A stretch of DNA of 64,000 nucleotides. Source: Ramlibacter albus. GTDB lineage: Bacteria > Pseudomonadota > Gammaproteobacteria > Burkholderiales > Burkholderiaceae_C. The first letter of the stretch is position 1. Every line of letters begins with the position of its first letter. Shown in pieces: positions 31,053-40,431 of this stretch. The notes beneath the pieces were generated by a model. The model was not told the DNA's origin and made no database searches. It worked only from the letters and a program-made list of their open reading frames with translations. A program made the position numbers and the translations under genes. The DNA lies in the NCBI RefSeq assembly GCF_014297445.1, contig NZ_JACORU010000007.1:248001-312000 (forward strand). Reading direction: 5' to 3'.

Positions 31053-32312
31053 TCAGATGTCGAACAGGAGGCGAGCCGGGTCTTCCAGCGCTTCCTTCAT
31101 CGCCACCAGCCCCAGCACGGCTTCGCGGCCGTCGATGATCCGGTGGTCGTAGCTCATGGCCAGGTAGTTGATCGGGCGGATCACGACCTGCCCGTTCTCC
31201 ACCACCGCGCGGTCCTTCGTGGCGTGCACGCCGAGGATGGCCGACTGCGGCGGGTTGATGATGGGCGTGGAGAGCATCGAGCCGAAGACGCCACCGTTGG
31301 AGATGGAGAACGTGCCGCCGGTCATCTCGTCGATGCCCAGCTTGCCGTCGCGCGCCTTCTGGCCGAACTCGGCGATCTTCTTCTCGATGTCGGCGAAGGA
31401 CATCTGGTCGGCGTTGCGCAGGATCGGCACCACCAGGCCGCGCGGCGAACCCACCGCGATGCCGATGTCGAAGTAGCCGTGGTAGACGATGTCGTTGCCG
31501 TCCACCGACGCGTTGAGCACCGGGTACTTCTTCAGCGCGTGCACCGCGGCCTTCACGAAGAACGACATGAAGCCGATCTTCACGCCGTGCTCCTTCTCGA
31601 ACTTCTCCTGGAAGCGCTTGCGCATCTCCATCACGGGCGCCATGTTCACTTCGTTGAAGGTCGTGAGGATGGCGTTGGTGGACTGCGACTGCAGCAGGCG
31701 CTCGGCCACGCGCGCGCGCAGGCGCGTCATCGGCACGCGCTGCTCGGGGCGGTCGCCGAGGTCCGGCGCGCCGACGGGCGCGGCCACTTGCGGCAGCGCC
31801 GCCTTGGGCGCGGTGGACACGGGCACCGGCGAGCCGGCGGCCGGCCTGGCAGCGCCACCGGCCAGCGAGCCGATCACGTCGCCCTTGGTCACGCGGCCGT
31901 CCCGGCCGGTGCCGGGCACGGAGCCGGCCGCCATGTTGTTGTCCGCCATCATCTTGGCGGCGGCGGGCATCGCCACGCCGGCCTTGCTGCCACCCGCGGG
32001 GGCGGCAGCGGCGGCCGCCGGTGCAGCCGCTTGCGCGGGCGCTGCAGCCGGCGCGGCGGCCGAAGCCTTGCCCTCGGTGTCGATCTTCGCGATCAGCTGG
32101 TCGGCGGTGACGGTTGCACCGTCACCCTGCACGATCTCGGCCAGCACGCCCGCGGCGGGCGCGGGCACTTCGAGCACGACCTTGTCGGTTTCGATCTCGA
32201 TCAGGATCTCGTCCAGCGCGACCTGTTCGCCGGGCTTCTTCTTCCACTGCAGCAGGGTCGCTTCTGCAACTGATTCGGACAGTTGCGGGACCTTCACGTC
32301 AACGATAGCCAT
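31053..32312 (-). CDS. odhB: Dihydrolipoyl succinyltransferase (2-oxoglutarate dehydrogenase E2)
   Basis: E2 core of the 2-oxoglutarate dehydrogenase complex (TCA cycle). It has one lipoyl domain with the lipoylated Lys44 (ETDKVVLEV), an Ala/Pro linker, a peripheral subunit-binding domain ([11 protein letters not shown]...GRVTKGDV), and the acyltransferase domain ending in [11 protein letters not shown] (catalytic His390). The 419-residue length is normal. It starts 18 bp after odhA. Confidence 0.96.
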   Translation of the reverse strand: MAIVDVKVPQLSESVAEATLLQWKKKPGEQVALDEILIEIETDKVVLEVPAPAAGVLAEIVQGDGATVTADQLIAKIDTEGKASAAAPAAAPAQAAAPAAAAAAPAGGSKAGVAMPAAAKMMADNNMAAGSVPGTGRDGRVTKGDVIGSLAGGAARPAAGSPVPVSTAPKAALPQVAAPVGAPDLGDRPEQRVPMTRLRARVAERLLQSQSTNAILTTFNEVNMAPVMEMRKRFQEKFEKEHGVKIGFMSFFVKAAVHALKKYPVLNASVDGNDIVYHGYFDIGIAVGSPRGLVVPILRNADQMSFADIEKKIAEFGQKARDGKLGIDEMTGGTFSISNGGVFGSMLSTPIINPPQSAILGVHATKDRAVVENGQVVIRPINYLAMSYDHRIIDGREAVLGLVAMKEALEDPARLLFDI

Positions 32313-32330
32313 TTGAGTTGTTCCGTCTTT

Positions 32331-35204
32331 TTATTTCGTGAGGACGAAGCCCTTGAGCTTCGCGAACGCCGCGTCGACCAGGGCCTTCTGCTGCTCCTGG
32401 TGCAGGTGCGAATAGCCCACCGCCGGCGAGGCGCTGGCCGCACGGCCCGCGTAACCGAGCTTCTGGCCCTCGGCCATGTTCTCGTGGATGTTGTGCTGGA
32501 TGAAGAACCACGCACCCTGGTTCTGCGGCTCGTCCTGGCACCACACCAGGTCGGTCACGTTGGGGTACTTCTTCAGCTCGGCGGCGAAAGCCTTGTGCGG
32601 GAACGGGTAGAGCTGTTCCACGCGCAGGATGGCCACGTCGTCGGCGCCCTTCTCCTCGCGCTTCTTGGCCAGGTCGTAATAGACCTTGCCCGAGCACACG
32701 ATCACGCGCTTGACCTTGTCGGCCTTGAGGTCCTTCTGCTCCGGGATCACCGTCTGGAAGCCGCCCTTGGTGAACTCGGCCAGCGGCGACGTGGCGTCCT
32801 TGTGCCGCAGCAGCGACTTGGGCGTCATGATGATCAGCGGCTTGCGCAGCGGGCGGATGCACTGGCGGCGCAGCAGGTGGAAGATCTGGCTGGCCGTGGT
32901 GGGCTGGCACACCTGGATGTTGGTGTCGACCGACAGCTGCATGAAGCGCTCCAGGCGCGCCGAGCTGTGCTCGGGGCCCTGGCCCTCGTAGCCGTGCGGC
33001 AGCATGAGCGTGATGCCGTTGACGCGGCCCCACTTCACCTCGCCCGAGGCGATGAACTGGTCGATGACGACCTGCGCGCCGTTGGCGAAGTCGCCGAACT
33101 GCGCTTCCCAGATCACCAGCGTGTGCGGGTCGTTGGAGGCGTAGCCGTACTCGAACCCGAGCACCGCTTCTTCCGACAGGATCGAATCGATCACGACGAA
33201 GGGCGCCTGCGACTCGGACACGTTGCACAGCGGCGTGTACGTGCCCTCGCTCCACTTCTCGCGGTTCTGGTCGTGCAGCACCGCGTGGCGGTGCGTGAAC
33301 GTGCCGCGGCCGCAGTCCTCACCCGAGAGGCGCACTGCGAAACCGCTGGCGACGAGCGAGGCAAAAGCCATGTGCTCGCCCATGCCCCAGTCCACGTTCA
33401 CTTCACCGCGGCCCATCGCGGCGCGGTCTTCCAGCACCTTCTTGACCAGCGGGTGCACCGTGAAGCCTTCGGGCACGGTCGTGATGCGCTCGGCCAGGCG
33501 CTTCCACTCGGCCAGCGGCACCGCCGTGTCGGCCGCGTCGGTCCACTTCTTGCCGAGGAACGGGCGCCAGTCGACGGCGTACTTGCTCTTGAAGTTGGTC
33601 AGCACCGGGTCCACCGTGTGCTTGCCCGCGTCCATGGCGGCGCGGTAGGCCTTGACCATGTCGTCGCCGATGGTCTCGCCGAAGCCCTGCGCCGACAGCT
33701 TGTCCGCGTACAGCTTGCGCGTGCCGGGGTGCTGCGCGATCTTCTTGTACATCAGCGGCTGGGTGAGCGAGGGCGTGTCCTGCTCGTTGTGGCCCAGCTT
33801 GCGGAAGCACACGATGTCGACCACGACGTCCTTGTTGAACTCCATGCGGTACTCGAGCGCGAGCTGCGTCGCGAGCACCACGGCCTCGGGGTCGTCGCCG
33901 TTCACGTGCACCACCGGCGCCTCGATCATCTTGACGATGTCGGTGCAGTACAGCGTGGAGCGCGAGTCGCGCGGGTCGCTGGTGGTGAAGCCGATCTGGT
34001 TGTTGATGACGATGTGCACCGTGCCGCCCGTGTAGTAACCACGGGTCTCGGCCAGCGCCAGCGTCTCCTGCACCACGCCCTGGCCGGCGATGGCGGCGTC
34101 GCCGTGCACCAGCACCGGCAGCACCTGGTTGCCCTTGGTGTCCGCGCGGCGGTCCATGCGCGCGCGCACGGAGCCCTCGACCACCGGGTTCACGATCTCC
34201 AGGTGCGAGGGGTTGAAGGCCAGCGTCAGGTGCACGGGGCCGCCGGGGGTGGACACGTCGGAGCTGAAGCCCTGGTGGTACTTCACGTCGCCGGCGGGCA
34301 GGTCCTCGTCGGCCGTGTGGTCGAACTCGGCGAACAGGTCCTTGGGCATCTTGCCCAGCGTGTTGACCAGCACGTTCAGGCGGCCGCGGTGGGCCATGCC
34401 GATCACGATCTCCTGCACCCCCTTCTCGCCGGCGCGCTGGATGCACTCGTCGATCGCGGCGATGAAGCTCTCGCCGCCTTCGAGCGAGAAGCGCTTCTGG
34501 CCGACGTACTTGGTGTGCAGGAAGCGCTCCAGGCCCTCGGCGGCCGTCAGGCGGTCGAGGATGTGGCGCTTCTTGTCCGGCGTGAAATTGGGCTTGGAGC
34601 GGATCGACTCCAGCTTCTGCTGCCACCAGCGCTTGCGGCCCTGGTCGCTGATGTACATGAACTCGGCGCCGATGCTGCCGCAGTACGTTTCGCGCAGCGC
34701 GTTCAGCAGCTCGCGCAGCGACATGCTCTCCTTGCCGAAGAACGTGTTGCTGGTGTTGAAGATCGTCTCGTTGTCGGCGTCGGAGAAGCCGTAGAAGGAC
34801 AGCTCCAGCTCGGGGATGTGCTCGCGCTCGGTGCGCTTGAGCGGGTCCAGGTCGGCCCAGCGGCAGCCCACGTTGCGGTACGCGGCGATCAGCTGCTGGA
34901 CGGCCGTGCGCTTGCGGGCGGTCTCGAGGTCGGCGCCCGCCGCCACGACCACCTTCGTGCCACCGGACTTGGCGCGCTCGGCGAACGCGTTGACCACCGG
35001 CAGGTGGGGCACGTCGCGCGCGTTGCTGCCGTCGACGGCGGGCACGTTCTGCAGCGCGTCGAAGTAGTCGCGCCACATGTCGGGCACGCTGGTGGGGTTG
35101 GCGAGGTAGTTCTCGTACATCTCCTCGACGTACGGCGCGTTGCCGCCGAAGAGGTACGAATTGCCCTGGTAGGCGGTGTAGACGGAGCGGGGCTCGCTAC
35201 TCAT
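32331..35204 (-). CDS. odhA: 2-oxoglutarate dehydrogenase E1
   Basis: Thiamine diphosphate-dependent decarboxylase of the TCA cycle, 957 residues. Recognisable segments: N-terminal NSYLFGGNAPYVEEMYENYL, the ThDP region VLVHGDAAIAGQG (PVLVHGDAAIA), VHVNGDDPEA, and the C-terminal LMLPHGYEGQGPEHSSARLERF. First gene of odhA-odhB-lpdA-zapE-coiled coil, all on the minus strand with gaps of 10-18 bp or overlaps. Confidence 0.97.
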   Translation of the reverse strand: MSSEPRSVYTAYQGNSYLFGGNAPYVEEMYENYLANPTSVPDMWRDYFDALQNVPAVDGSNARDVPHLPVVNAFAERAKSGGTKVVVAAGADLETARKRTAVQQLIAAYRNVGCRWADLDPLKRTEREHIPELELSFYGFSDADNETIFNTSNTFFGKESMSLRELLNALRETYCGSIGAEFMYISDQGRKRWWQQKLESIRSKPNFTPDKKRHILDRLTAAEGLERFLHTKYVGQKRFSLEGGESFIAAIDECIQRAGEKGVQEIVIGMAHRGRLNVLVNTLGKMPKDLFAEFDHTADEDLPAGDVKYHQGFSSDVSTPGGPVHLTLAFNPSHLEIVNPVVEGSVRARMDRRADTKGNQVLPVLVHGDAAIAGQGVVQETLALAETRGYYTGGTVHIVINNQIGFTTSDPRDSRSTLYCTDIVKMIEAPVVHVNGDDPEAVVLATQLALEYRMEFNKDVVVDIVCFRKLGHNEQDTPSLTQPLMYKKIAQHPGTRKLYADKLSAQGFGETIGDDMVKAYRAAMDAGKHTVDPVLTNFKSKYAVDWRPFLGKKWTDAADTAVPLAEWKRLAERITTVPEGFTVHPLVKKVLEDRAAMGRGEVNVDWGMGEHMAFASLVASGFAVRLSGEDCGRGTFTHRHAVLHDQNREKWSEGTYTPLCNVSESQAPFVVIDSILSEEAVLGFEYGYASNDPHTLVIWEAQFGDFANGAQVVIDQFIASGEVKWGRVNGITLMLPHGYEGQGPEHSSARLERFMQLSVDTNIQVCQPTTASQIFHLLRRQCIRPLRKPLIIMTPKSLLRHKDATSPLAEFTKGGFQTVIPEQKDLKADKVKRVIVCSGKVYYDLAKKREEKGADDVAILRVEQLYPFPHKAFAAELKKYPNVTDLVWCQDEPQNQGAWFFIQHNIHENMAEGQKLGYAGRAASASPAVGYSHLHQEQQKALVDAAFAKLKGFVLTK

Positions 35205-35222
35205 GGGTTTTCGCTACTTTCC

Positions 35223-35239
35223 GCTTCCCTTGGGGAAGC
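35223..35239 (-). other. Small hairpin in the odhA leader
   Basis: GCTTCCC and GGGAAGC form a 7-bp stem with a 3-base loop, 18 bases upstream of the odhA ATG. It would sit in the 5' leader of the operon. No T tract follows. The remaining 35240-35347 gap shows no gene. Confidence 0.4.
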
Positions 35240-35347
35240 TTCAGCTGGTTGATAGAACCTTCCGCGTCGCGGCTTAACCGGTTGGCGGATGCGACTGGCG
35301 CTGGAAGGAGCCGAGGTTGCAGGGCGCGATTGTGCCACCCTTTCCTT

Positions 35348-37240
35348 TCAGCCGCCTACCAGTTCCCGGATTTGCTGGAGGGCGGTGGGGTCCTCGATGG
35401 TGGTCAGGTCGCCGGCGTCCCGTCCTTCGCACACGGCCTGGATCGCCCGGCGCAGCAACTTGCCGCTTCGGGTCTTGGGCAGTACCGTCACGAAGCGCAC
35501 GCGGGCGGGCCGCGCGACGGCGCCGAGCTGCTGCTCGACCACCTTCATCACCTCGCCCTCGAACTTGAGCTTCGCGGCTTCGTCGACCAGGCCCGACGCG
35601 TCCTTGGGCACGGCGAAAGCCATGGCGACCTGGCCCTTGAGCTGGTCGGCCACGCCCACCACCGCCACTTCGGCGATGTTCGGGTGGCTCGAGATGCTCT
35701 CCTCGATCTCGCGGGTGCCGAGCCGGTGGCCGGCCACGTTGATCACGTCGTCGGTGCGGCCGAGGATGAAGAAGTAGCCGTCCTCGTCGCGGATGCCCCA
35801 GTCGAAGGTGCTGTACACCAGCTTGCCGGGGATGCTCTTCCAGTACGTGTTGACGAAGCGCTCGTCGTCGCCCCACACGGTCTGCATGCAGCCGGGCGGC
35901 AGCGGCCCCTCGATGGCGACCACGCCCTTCTGGTTGGCGCCTTTCAGCTCTTCACCGGTGTTCTCGTCCAGCAGCTTCACGTCGAAGCCGTACACGGCCT
36001 TGCCCGGGCTGCCGAACTTGCTGGGCGCCTTCTCGATGCCGTTGCAGATGGTCAGGATCGGCCAGCCCGTCTCGGTCTGCCAGTAGTTGTCGACGATGGG
36101 GCGGCCCAGGCCCTCGGCGATCCACTGCGCGGTCGGCTCGTCCAGCGGCTCGCCGGCGAGGAACAGCGCGCGCAGGCTCGACAAGTCGTATTTCTTGAGG
36201 AAAGAAGGGTCCTGCTTCTTCAGGACACGCACCGCCGTGGGCGCGCTGAACATCGAGGTGACCTTGTACTTCTCGACCAGGCTCCACCAGATGCCCGCGT
36301 CGGGGCGGATCGGCAGGCCCTCGTACATGATGGTCGCCATGCCCGCGATGAGCGGGCCGTAGACGATGTAGCTGTGGCCCACCACCCAGCCGATGTCGCT
36401 GGTGGAGAAGTACGTCTCGCCGGGCTTGCCCAGGAAGATGTGCTTCATGCTGGCGGCCAGCGCGACCGCGTAGCCGCCGGTGTCGCGCTGCACGCCCTTG
36501 GGCCTGCCCGTGGTGCCGCTCGTGTAGAGGATGTAGCTCGGGTGCGTGGCGTCGACCCACTCGCAGGGCACCTTGGCCTGCAGGTGCCGCTCGCGCAGCG
36601 TTGCGTAGTCCTGGTCGCGGCCCTCGGCCTTGTCGAACGGCGCGAGGCCGCGGTCGACCATCAGCACCGCCTGCGGCTTGTGCTTCGACAGGCGGATGGC
36701 TTCGTCGAGCAGCGGCTTGTACGCCACCACCTTGCCCGCGCGCGAGCCCGCGTCGGCGCTCACGATGACCTTGGGCGTGGCGTCCTCGATGCGCGAAGCG
36801 AGCGACACCGAAGCGAAGCCGCCGAACACCACGGAGTGGATCGCGCCGATGCGCGCGCAGGCGAGCATGGCGAACGCCGCTTCCGCGATCATCGGCATGT
36901 AGATGAGGACGCGGTCGCCCTTTTTCACGCCCAGCCCGAGCAGGATGGCGGCCATGCGCTGCACCTCGGCCTGCAGCTCGGAGAACGTGTAGACGCGCTC
37001 CTGCTGCGTTTCCGTGGAAACGTAGATGAGCGCCGGCTTGTCGCCTTGCGCGCCGACGTGGCGGTCGACCGCGTTGTAGCAAAGGTTGGTGGTGCCGCCC
37101 GCGAACCACTTGGCGAACGGCGGCCGGCTGTAGTCGCACACCTGCTTCGGGGCGCTTTCCCAGTGAACCAGCTGCGCCTGCTCGGCCCAGAACTCGTCGC
37201 GTTGCTCGATCGAGCGGCGGTAGATGTCGGCAAATCCCAT
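35348..37240 (-). CDS. prpE: Propionate-CoA ligase (acetyl-CoA synthetase family)
   Basis: Activates propionate (and likely acetate) to the acyl-CoA through an acyl-adenylate. The 630 residues contain the AMP-binding loop YTSGTTGRPKG, the DNYWQTETGWP motif, FILGRTDDVINVAGHR, and the C-terminal PKTRSGKLLRR whose Lys is the acetylation-regulated residue in this family. The length and TETGWP variant fit PrpE better than Acs, but substrate is an inference. It lies downstream of the isochorismatase-like gene on the same strand. Confidence 0.9.
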   Translation of the reverse strand: MGFADIYRRSIEQRDEFWAEQAQLVHWESAPKQVCDYSRPPFAKWFAGGTTNLCYNAVDRHVGAQGDKPALIYVSTETQQERVYTFSELQAEVQRMAAILLGLGVKKGDRVLIYMPMIAEAAFAMLACARIGAIHSVVFGGFASVSLASRIEDATPKVIVSADAGSRAGKVVAYKPLLDEAIRLSKHKPQAVLMVDRGLAPFDKAEGRDQDYATLRERHLQAKVPCEWVDATHPSYILYTSGTTGRPKGVQRDTGGYAVALAASMKHIFLGKPGETYFSTSDIGWVVGHSYIVYGPLIAGMATIMYEGLPIRPDAGIWWSLVEKYKVTSMFSAPTAVRVLKKQDPSFLKKYDLSSLRALFLAGEPLDEPTAQWIAEGLGRPIVDNYWQTETGWPILTICNGIEKAPSKFGSPGKAVYGFDVKLLDENTGEELKGANQKGVVAIEGPLPPGCMQTVWGDDERFVNTYWKSIPGKLVYSTFDWGIRDEDGYFFILGRTDDVINVAGHRLGTREIEESISSHPNIAEVAVVGVADQLKGQVAMAFAVPKDASGLVDEAAKLKFEGEVMKVVEQQLGAVARPARVRFVTVLPKTRSGKLLRRAIQAVCEGRDAGDLTTIEDPTALQQIRELVGG

Positions 37241-37306
37241 GGCTGTCTCCTTCGCCCCGCGATTGTCGGGACCGGGCTTGCCGCACGCTGACGCGCGGCC
37301 CTGGGC

Positions 37307-37906
37307 CTATTTGACCAGTGTCAACACGTCCTTGAACAGCGGGTGTTCCGCGGTCCCGAGCCACTCGAACGCCACCATCTCGGTGGTGACGAGTTCGCAG
37401 CCGGCGCCCGCGAGCCGGTCGAACGCGGCGTCGCGGTTGCGCTCGGTGCGCGAGCTGCAGGCGTCGGTGACGATCCACACGTCCAGCTCCTCTTCCAGCA
37501 GGTCCAGCGCCGTCTGCATCAGGCACACGTGGGCTTCGCAGCCGGCCAGCACCACGCTGCCGCGCTCGGGCGCGGGCGGCGCGGCTTTCTGCAGGTGCTT
37601 GGGCAGGCTGCGGGCGTTGCCGCCGCCCTGCCTGGCCGGCGGGCGCAGGTGCGGCATCAGCACCTCGCGGGCGCTGAAGGCCATCTTGTGCACGACCTTG
37701 CCGGTCAGGCCGTCGAGTTCGCCCACGGTGGGGCCGAGCCCCACCGGGTTCTCCTCGGTGGTGAACACCGGCACCTGCAGCAGGCGCGCGATGCGGGCCA
37801 GCCGCACGGCGTTCGCCACGACGGCTTGCGCGTCGTGGATGGAGGGCATGAGCTTGCGCTGGTAATCGACCAGCACGAGTTGGGATTCCTGGGTGTCCAG
37901 CAGCAT
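37307..37906 (-). CDS. Isochorismatase-like cysteine hydrolase
   Basis: A 199-residue member of the isochorismatase/YcaC-like hydrolase superfamily. The putative triad is Asp14 (LVDYQ), the Lys in VVHKMAFSA, and a Cys in AGCEAHVCLMQTA. Members hydrolyse amides or enol ethers of small molecules; the substrate here is not identifiable. A Gly/Arg/Pro-rich insertion (HLRPPARQGGGNARSLPK) is larger than usual. The start at MLLDTQES leaves 14 bp from the upstream GGDEF gene. Confidence 0.83.
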   Translation of the reverse strand: MLLDTQESQLVLVDYQRKLMPSIHDAQAVVANAVRLARIARLLQVPVFTTEENPVGLGPTVGELDGLTGKVVHKMAFSAREVLMPHLRPPARQGGGNARSLPKHLQKAAPPAPERGSVVLAGCEAHVCLMQTALDLLEEELDVWIVTDACSSRTERNRDAAFDRLAGAGCELVTTEMVAFEWLGTAEHPLFKDVLTLVK

Positions 37907-37920
37907 CCCGCCGATGTTAC

Positions 37921-38544
37921 TCAGGCGGGCAATGCCATGGGGCGCGAATGGCGCTCGCGCTCGCGCTGCAGCCACTGCACCCGCCGCATCTCGTCGTGCC
38001 GCGCCTTGGCCAGGCCGCGGGAGATCTCGTCGTGCACCTCGACGAGCGACTCGCCGTCGTTCGCGACGTTGTCCGCCACGATCTCGGGCACGAGGACGAT
38101 CTCGCAGTCGCCCGCGTCGAACTCCACGCGGCTGGGCTTGCCCAGCACGCGGTGCACGGCGGCGCAGGCCGCGTCGCGGTTCGCGCCGGGCAGCAGCACG
38201 GTGAACTCGGTGCGGCCGGTGCGCAGCGCCGCGCCGCGCGGGCCGGCCAGCAGGCGCAGCTTGCGCACGACGCGCTGCACGACACGGCGCGCGGTCTCGG
38301 TGCCGTAGATCTCGCGCACTTCGGTGAGTTCGCTGAAGTCCAGCACCACGATCGAGAAGGGGCGGCCGTCGCGGCGCGCTGCGTCGAGCATCGGCTGGCC
38401 GATGCCCGCCAGCCCGCCGTGGTTGCCCAGGCCTGTGGTCGTGTCCAGGAACTCGCGCGCCGCCGGCGAGCGCCCCTGCAGGGCCGCGGCCACCCGGGCG
38501 AACGCGGAAACGAGGGCGGCGGCAGGCAGCAGGGCGGTGTTCAT
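37921..38544 (-). CDS. Degenerate GGDEF-domain protein
   Basis: A 207-residue protein whose middle resembles a diguanylate cyclase domain: the TTGLGNHGGL start, the LDFSELTEVREIYG segment, and a beta-hairpin where GGDEF is replaced by GRTEF (residues 110-114). Loss of the second Gly and the metal-binding Asp makes cyclase activity unlikely. No I-site (RxxD) precedes it and no sensor domain or membrane segment is evident. It may bind c-di-GMP or GTP, or be a relic. The start at 38544 was chosen over an ATG at 38601 for lack of conserved sequence in between. Confidence 0.65.
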   Translation of the reverse strand: MNTALLPAAALVSAFARVAAALQGRSPAAREFLDTTTGLGNHGGLAGIGQPMLDAARRDGRPFSIVVLDFSELTEVREIYGTETARRVVQRVVRKLRLLAGPRGAALRTGRTEFTVLLPGANRDAACAAVHRVLGKPSRVEFDAGDCEIVLVPEIVADNVANDGESLVEVHDEISRGLAKARHDEMRRVQWLQRERERHSRPMALPA

Positions 38545-38668
38545 GGCCGTTATCAGACCATCCGGCGCCGGCCGCGCCCTAAGCAATATCGAGGGAAACA
38601 CCTAGGGATTTGGCTTAACCCCCGCACCCTTACACTTCGCGGCAACAAGCACGAAGTACGGGGGGCCC

Positions 38669-39760
38669 TTGCGAAGCACCACTGCCGAACCACAGGTGAT
38701 CCGCCTCCTCTGCGTGGAGGACAACCCGGACGACGTGGAGCTCGTCTCGCTCGCGCTTGAGCGCGCGGACCCGCAGCGCCGCTACGAGCTCACGCGCGTG
38801 GACGAGGCCACCAGCTTCGTCGCCGCGCTCGAGCGGGACTACGACGCGATCCTGTGCGACTTCAACATGCCGCGCTTCTCGCCCTACGCGGCGCTGCAGA
38901 TCCTGATGGCGCGCCGCTGCACGACGCCCCTCGTCGTGCTCACGCGTGCGATCGGCGAGGACGCCGCCGTGCACGTGCTGCGCTGCGGCGCCAAGGACTA
39001 CGTCACCAAGGACAAGATGGGCACGCTGCCGCAGATCATCGAGCGGGTGATGGGCGAGCGGCAGCGCGCGCTGGACAAGGAGCGGCTGGACCGCGAGCTC
39101 GAAGCCGCGTACGGCCGCCTGAAGAAACTCTCCGCGCGCCTCGTCGTGGCCCAGGAGCGCGAGCGGTCCCTCATCTCGCGCGAGCTGCACGACCAGCTCG
39201 GCCAGACGCTCACCGGCGTGACGATCCACCTGCACGCGGCCAACCGCGCCGGCAACCCCGACGCCGTGCGCAAGCACACCGACACCGCCATGGAGATGGC
39301 GACGGCCGCGGTCGAGCAGCTCAAGACGCTCTCCTTCTCGCTGCGCCCGGCCCAGCTCGACCTGCTCGGGCTGGTGGCCGCCGTGCAATCCGCCGTGCAG
39401 CGCGTGGCGGACCCGGCGGGCATCGCCTTCGAGGTCACCTCGCGCGGCAAGGAGCCGGCGCGCCCCGGCGTGAACGCGGCCGTGGTGATGCGGCTCGTGC
39501 AGGAAGCCCTGAACAACATCGTGCGGCATGCGCGCGCCTCGTGCATCCAGGTGCGCCTGCGCTTCCTGCCGGACGGCCGCATCGGCGTGCTGGTGGTCGA
39601 CGACGGCGTGGGCTTCGACAAGCACGCGCTGCTGGACGGGCAGCAGAGCGAGCGCAATTTCGGCCTGTACGGGATGATCGAGCGCACCGAGCTCGCCGGC
39701 GGCCGGCTGCTCATCCGCACGCGCCCGGGGCGAGGCGTCGCGCTGCGCGCCGTGCTGTGA
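38669..39760 (+). CDS. Soluble sensor kinase with N-terminal receiver domain (NarX-type HisKA_3)
   Basis: The order is a receiver domain (about residues 10-130; phosphoacceptor Asp64 in ILCDFNMP, acidic pair in CVEDNPDD, Lys in YVTKDK), a coiled-coil linker, HisKA_3 with His174 in SRELHDQLGQ, and an HATPase_c domain (RLVQEALNNIVRHA, VVDDGVGF). No membrane segment, so it is cytoplasmic and probably takes its input as phosphate on the receiver or from another protein. The start used is a TTG after a G-rich stretch; a GTG 27 bases downstream is also possible. It is followed 26 bp later by its likely response regulator. Confidence 0.88.
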   Translation: MRSTTAEPQVIRLLCVEDNPDDVELVSLALERADPQRRYELTRVDEATSFVAALERDYDAILCDFNMPRFSPYAALQILMARRCTTPLVVLTRAIGEDAAVHVLRCGAKDYVTKDKMGTLPQIIERVMGERQRALDKERLDRELEAAYGRLKKLSARLVVAQERERSLISRELHDQLGQTLTGVTIHLHAANRAGNPDAVRKHTDTAMEMATAAVEQLKTLSFSLRPAQLDLLGLVAAVQSAVQRVADPAGIAFEVTSRGKEPARPGVNAAVVMRLVQEALNNIVRHARASCIQVRLRFLPDGRIGVLVVDDGVGFDKHALLDGQQSERNFGLYGMIERTELAGGRLLIRTRPGRGVALRAVL

Positions 39761-39786
39761 GATAAGCTGCAACACAAGGAGGACGA

Positions 39787-40431
39787 ATGAAGAACGAGAC
39801 CCCGCGCCAGATCCGTGTCGTGCTGGCCGACGACCACGACCTCGTGCGCTCCGGCATCAAGGCCCTGCTGCAGATGGTGCCCGGCGTGGAGGTGATCGCC
39901 GAAGCGCGCAACGGGCGCGAGCTCGTCACCCTCGTCGAGGACCTCCAGCCGGACGTGGTGATGACCGACATCTCGATGCCCGAGATGGACGGCATCAGCG
40001 CGATCGGCGAGATCCATTCGCGCCACCCGGGCGTGCGCATGCTCGTGCTGTCGATGTACGACACGGTGGACTTCGTCAAGCGCGCCGTGGCGCACGGGGC
40101 CTGCGGCTACCTGATGAAGGACGCGCCGCCCTTCGAGCTGGAACAGGCCATCCGCAGCGTGATGGCCACCGGCAGCTACTTCAGCCCGGCGATCGCGCAG
40201 CGGCTGCTGCAGCCCTCCGAACCCACCGCGGACGACGAGCTCACCCACCGGCAGGTGGAGATCCTCAAGCTGATCGCGCAGGGCAGGGCGTCGAAGGAGA
40301 TCGCGTTCGAGCTGGGCCTGTCGCCCAAGACGGTGGACGTGCACCGCGCGCGAATCATGGAGCGGCTGCAGCTGAACGACATCGCGAGCCTCACGCTGTA
40401 TGCCGTCCGCAAGGGGCTGGTCAAACCCTGA
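39787..40431 (+). CDS. NarL/FixJ-family response regulator
   Basis: A 214-residue transcription regulator. Receiver domain with Asp61 (VVMTDISMPEMDG) and conserved Lys in LMKDAPP, then a LuxR-type HTH (LTHRQVEILKLIAQGRASKEIAFELGLSPKTVDVHR in outline). It is the obvious partner of the preceding HisKA_3 kinase. Target genes are not evident. Its stop codon directly abuts the stop of the convergent dehydrogenase gene. Confidence 0.93.
   Translation: MKNETPRQIRVVLADDHDLVRSGIKALLQMVPGVEVIAEARNGRELVTLVEDLQPDVVMTDISMPEMDGISAIGEIHSRHPGVRMLVLSMYDTVDFVKRAVAHGACGYLMKDAPPFELEQAIRSVMATGSYFSPAIAQRLLQPSEPTADDELTHRQVEILKLIAQGRASKEIAFELGLSPKTVDVHRARIMERLQLNDIASLTLYAVRKGLVKP

Noticed and set aside
32283-35252. 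Open plus-strand frame of 989 codons opposite odhA
   Set aside because: Antisense shadow of odhA created by its codon use; no start signal or known motif.
37921-38544. Active diguanylate cyclase
   Set aside because: The signature reads GRTEF, without the metal-binding Asp, so I annotate it as degenerate.
38610-38636. Possible promoter (TTGGCT / TACACT) before the HisKA_3 kinase gene
   Set aside because: Spacing of 15 bases is too short and the boxes match poorly; not strong enough to list.
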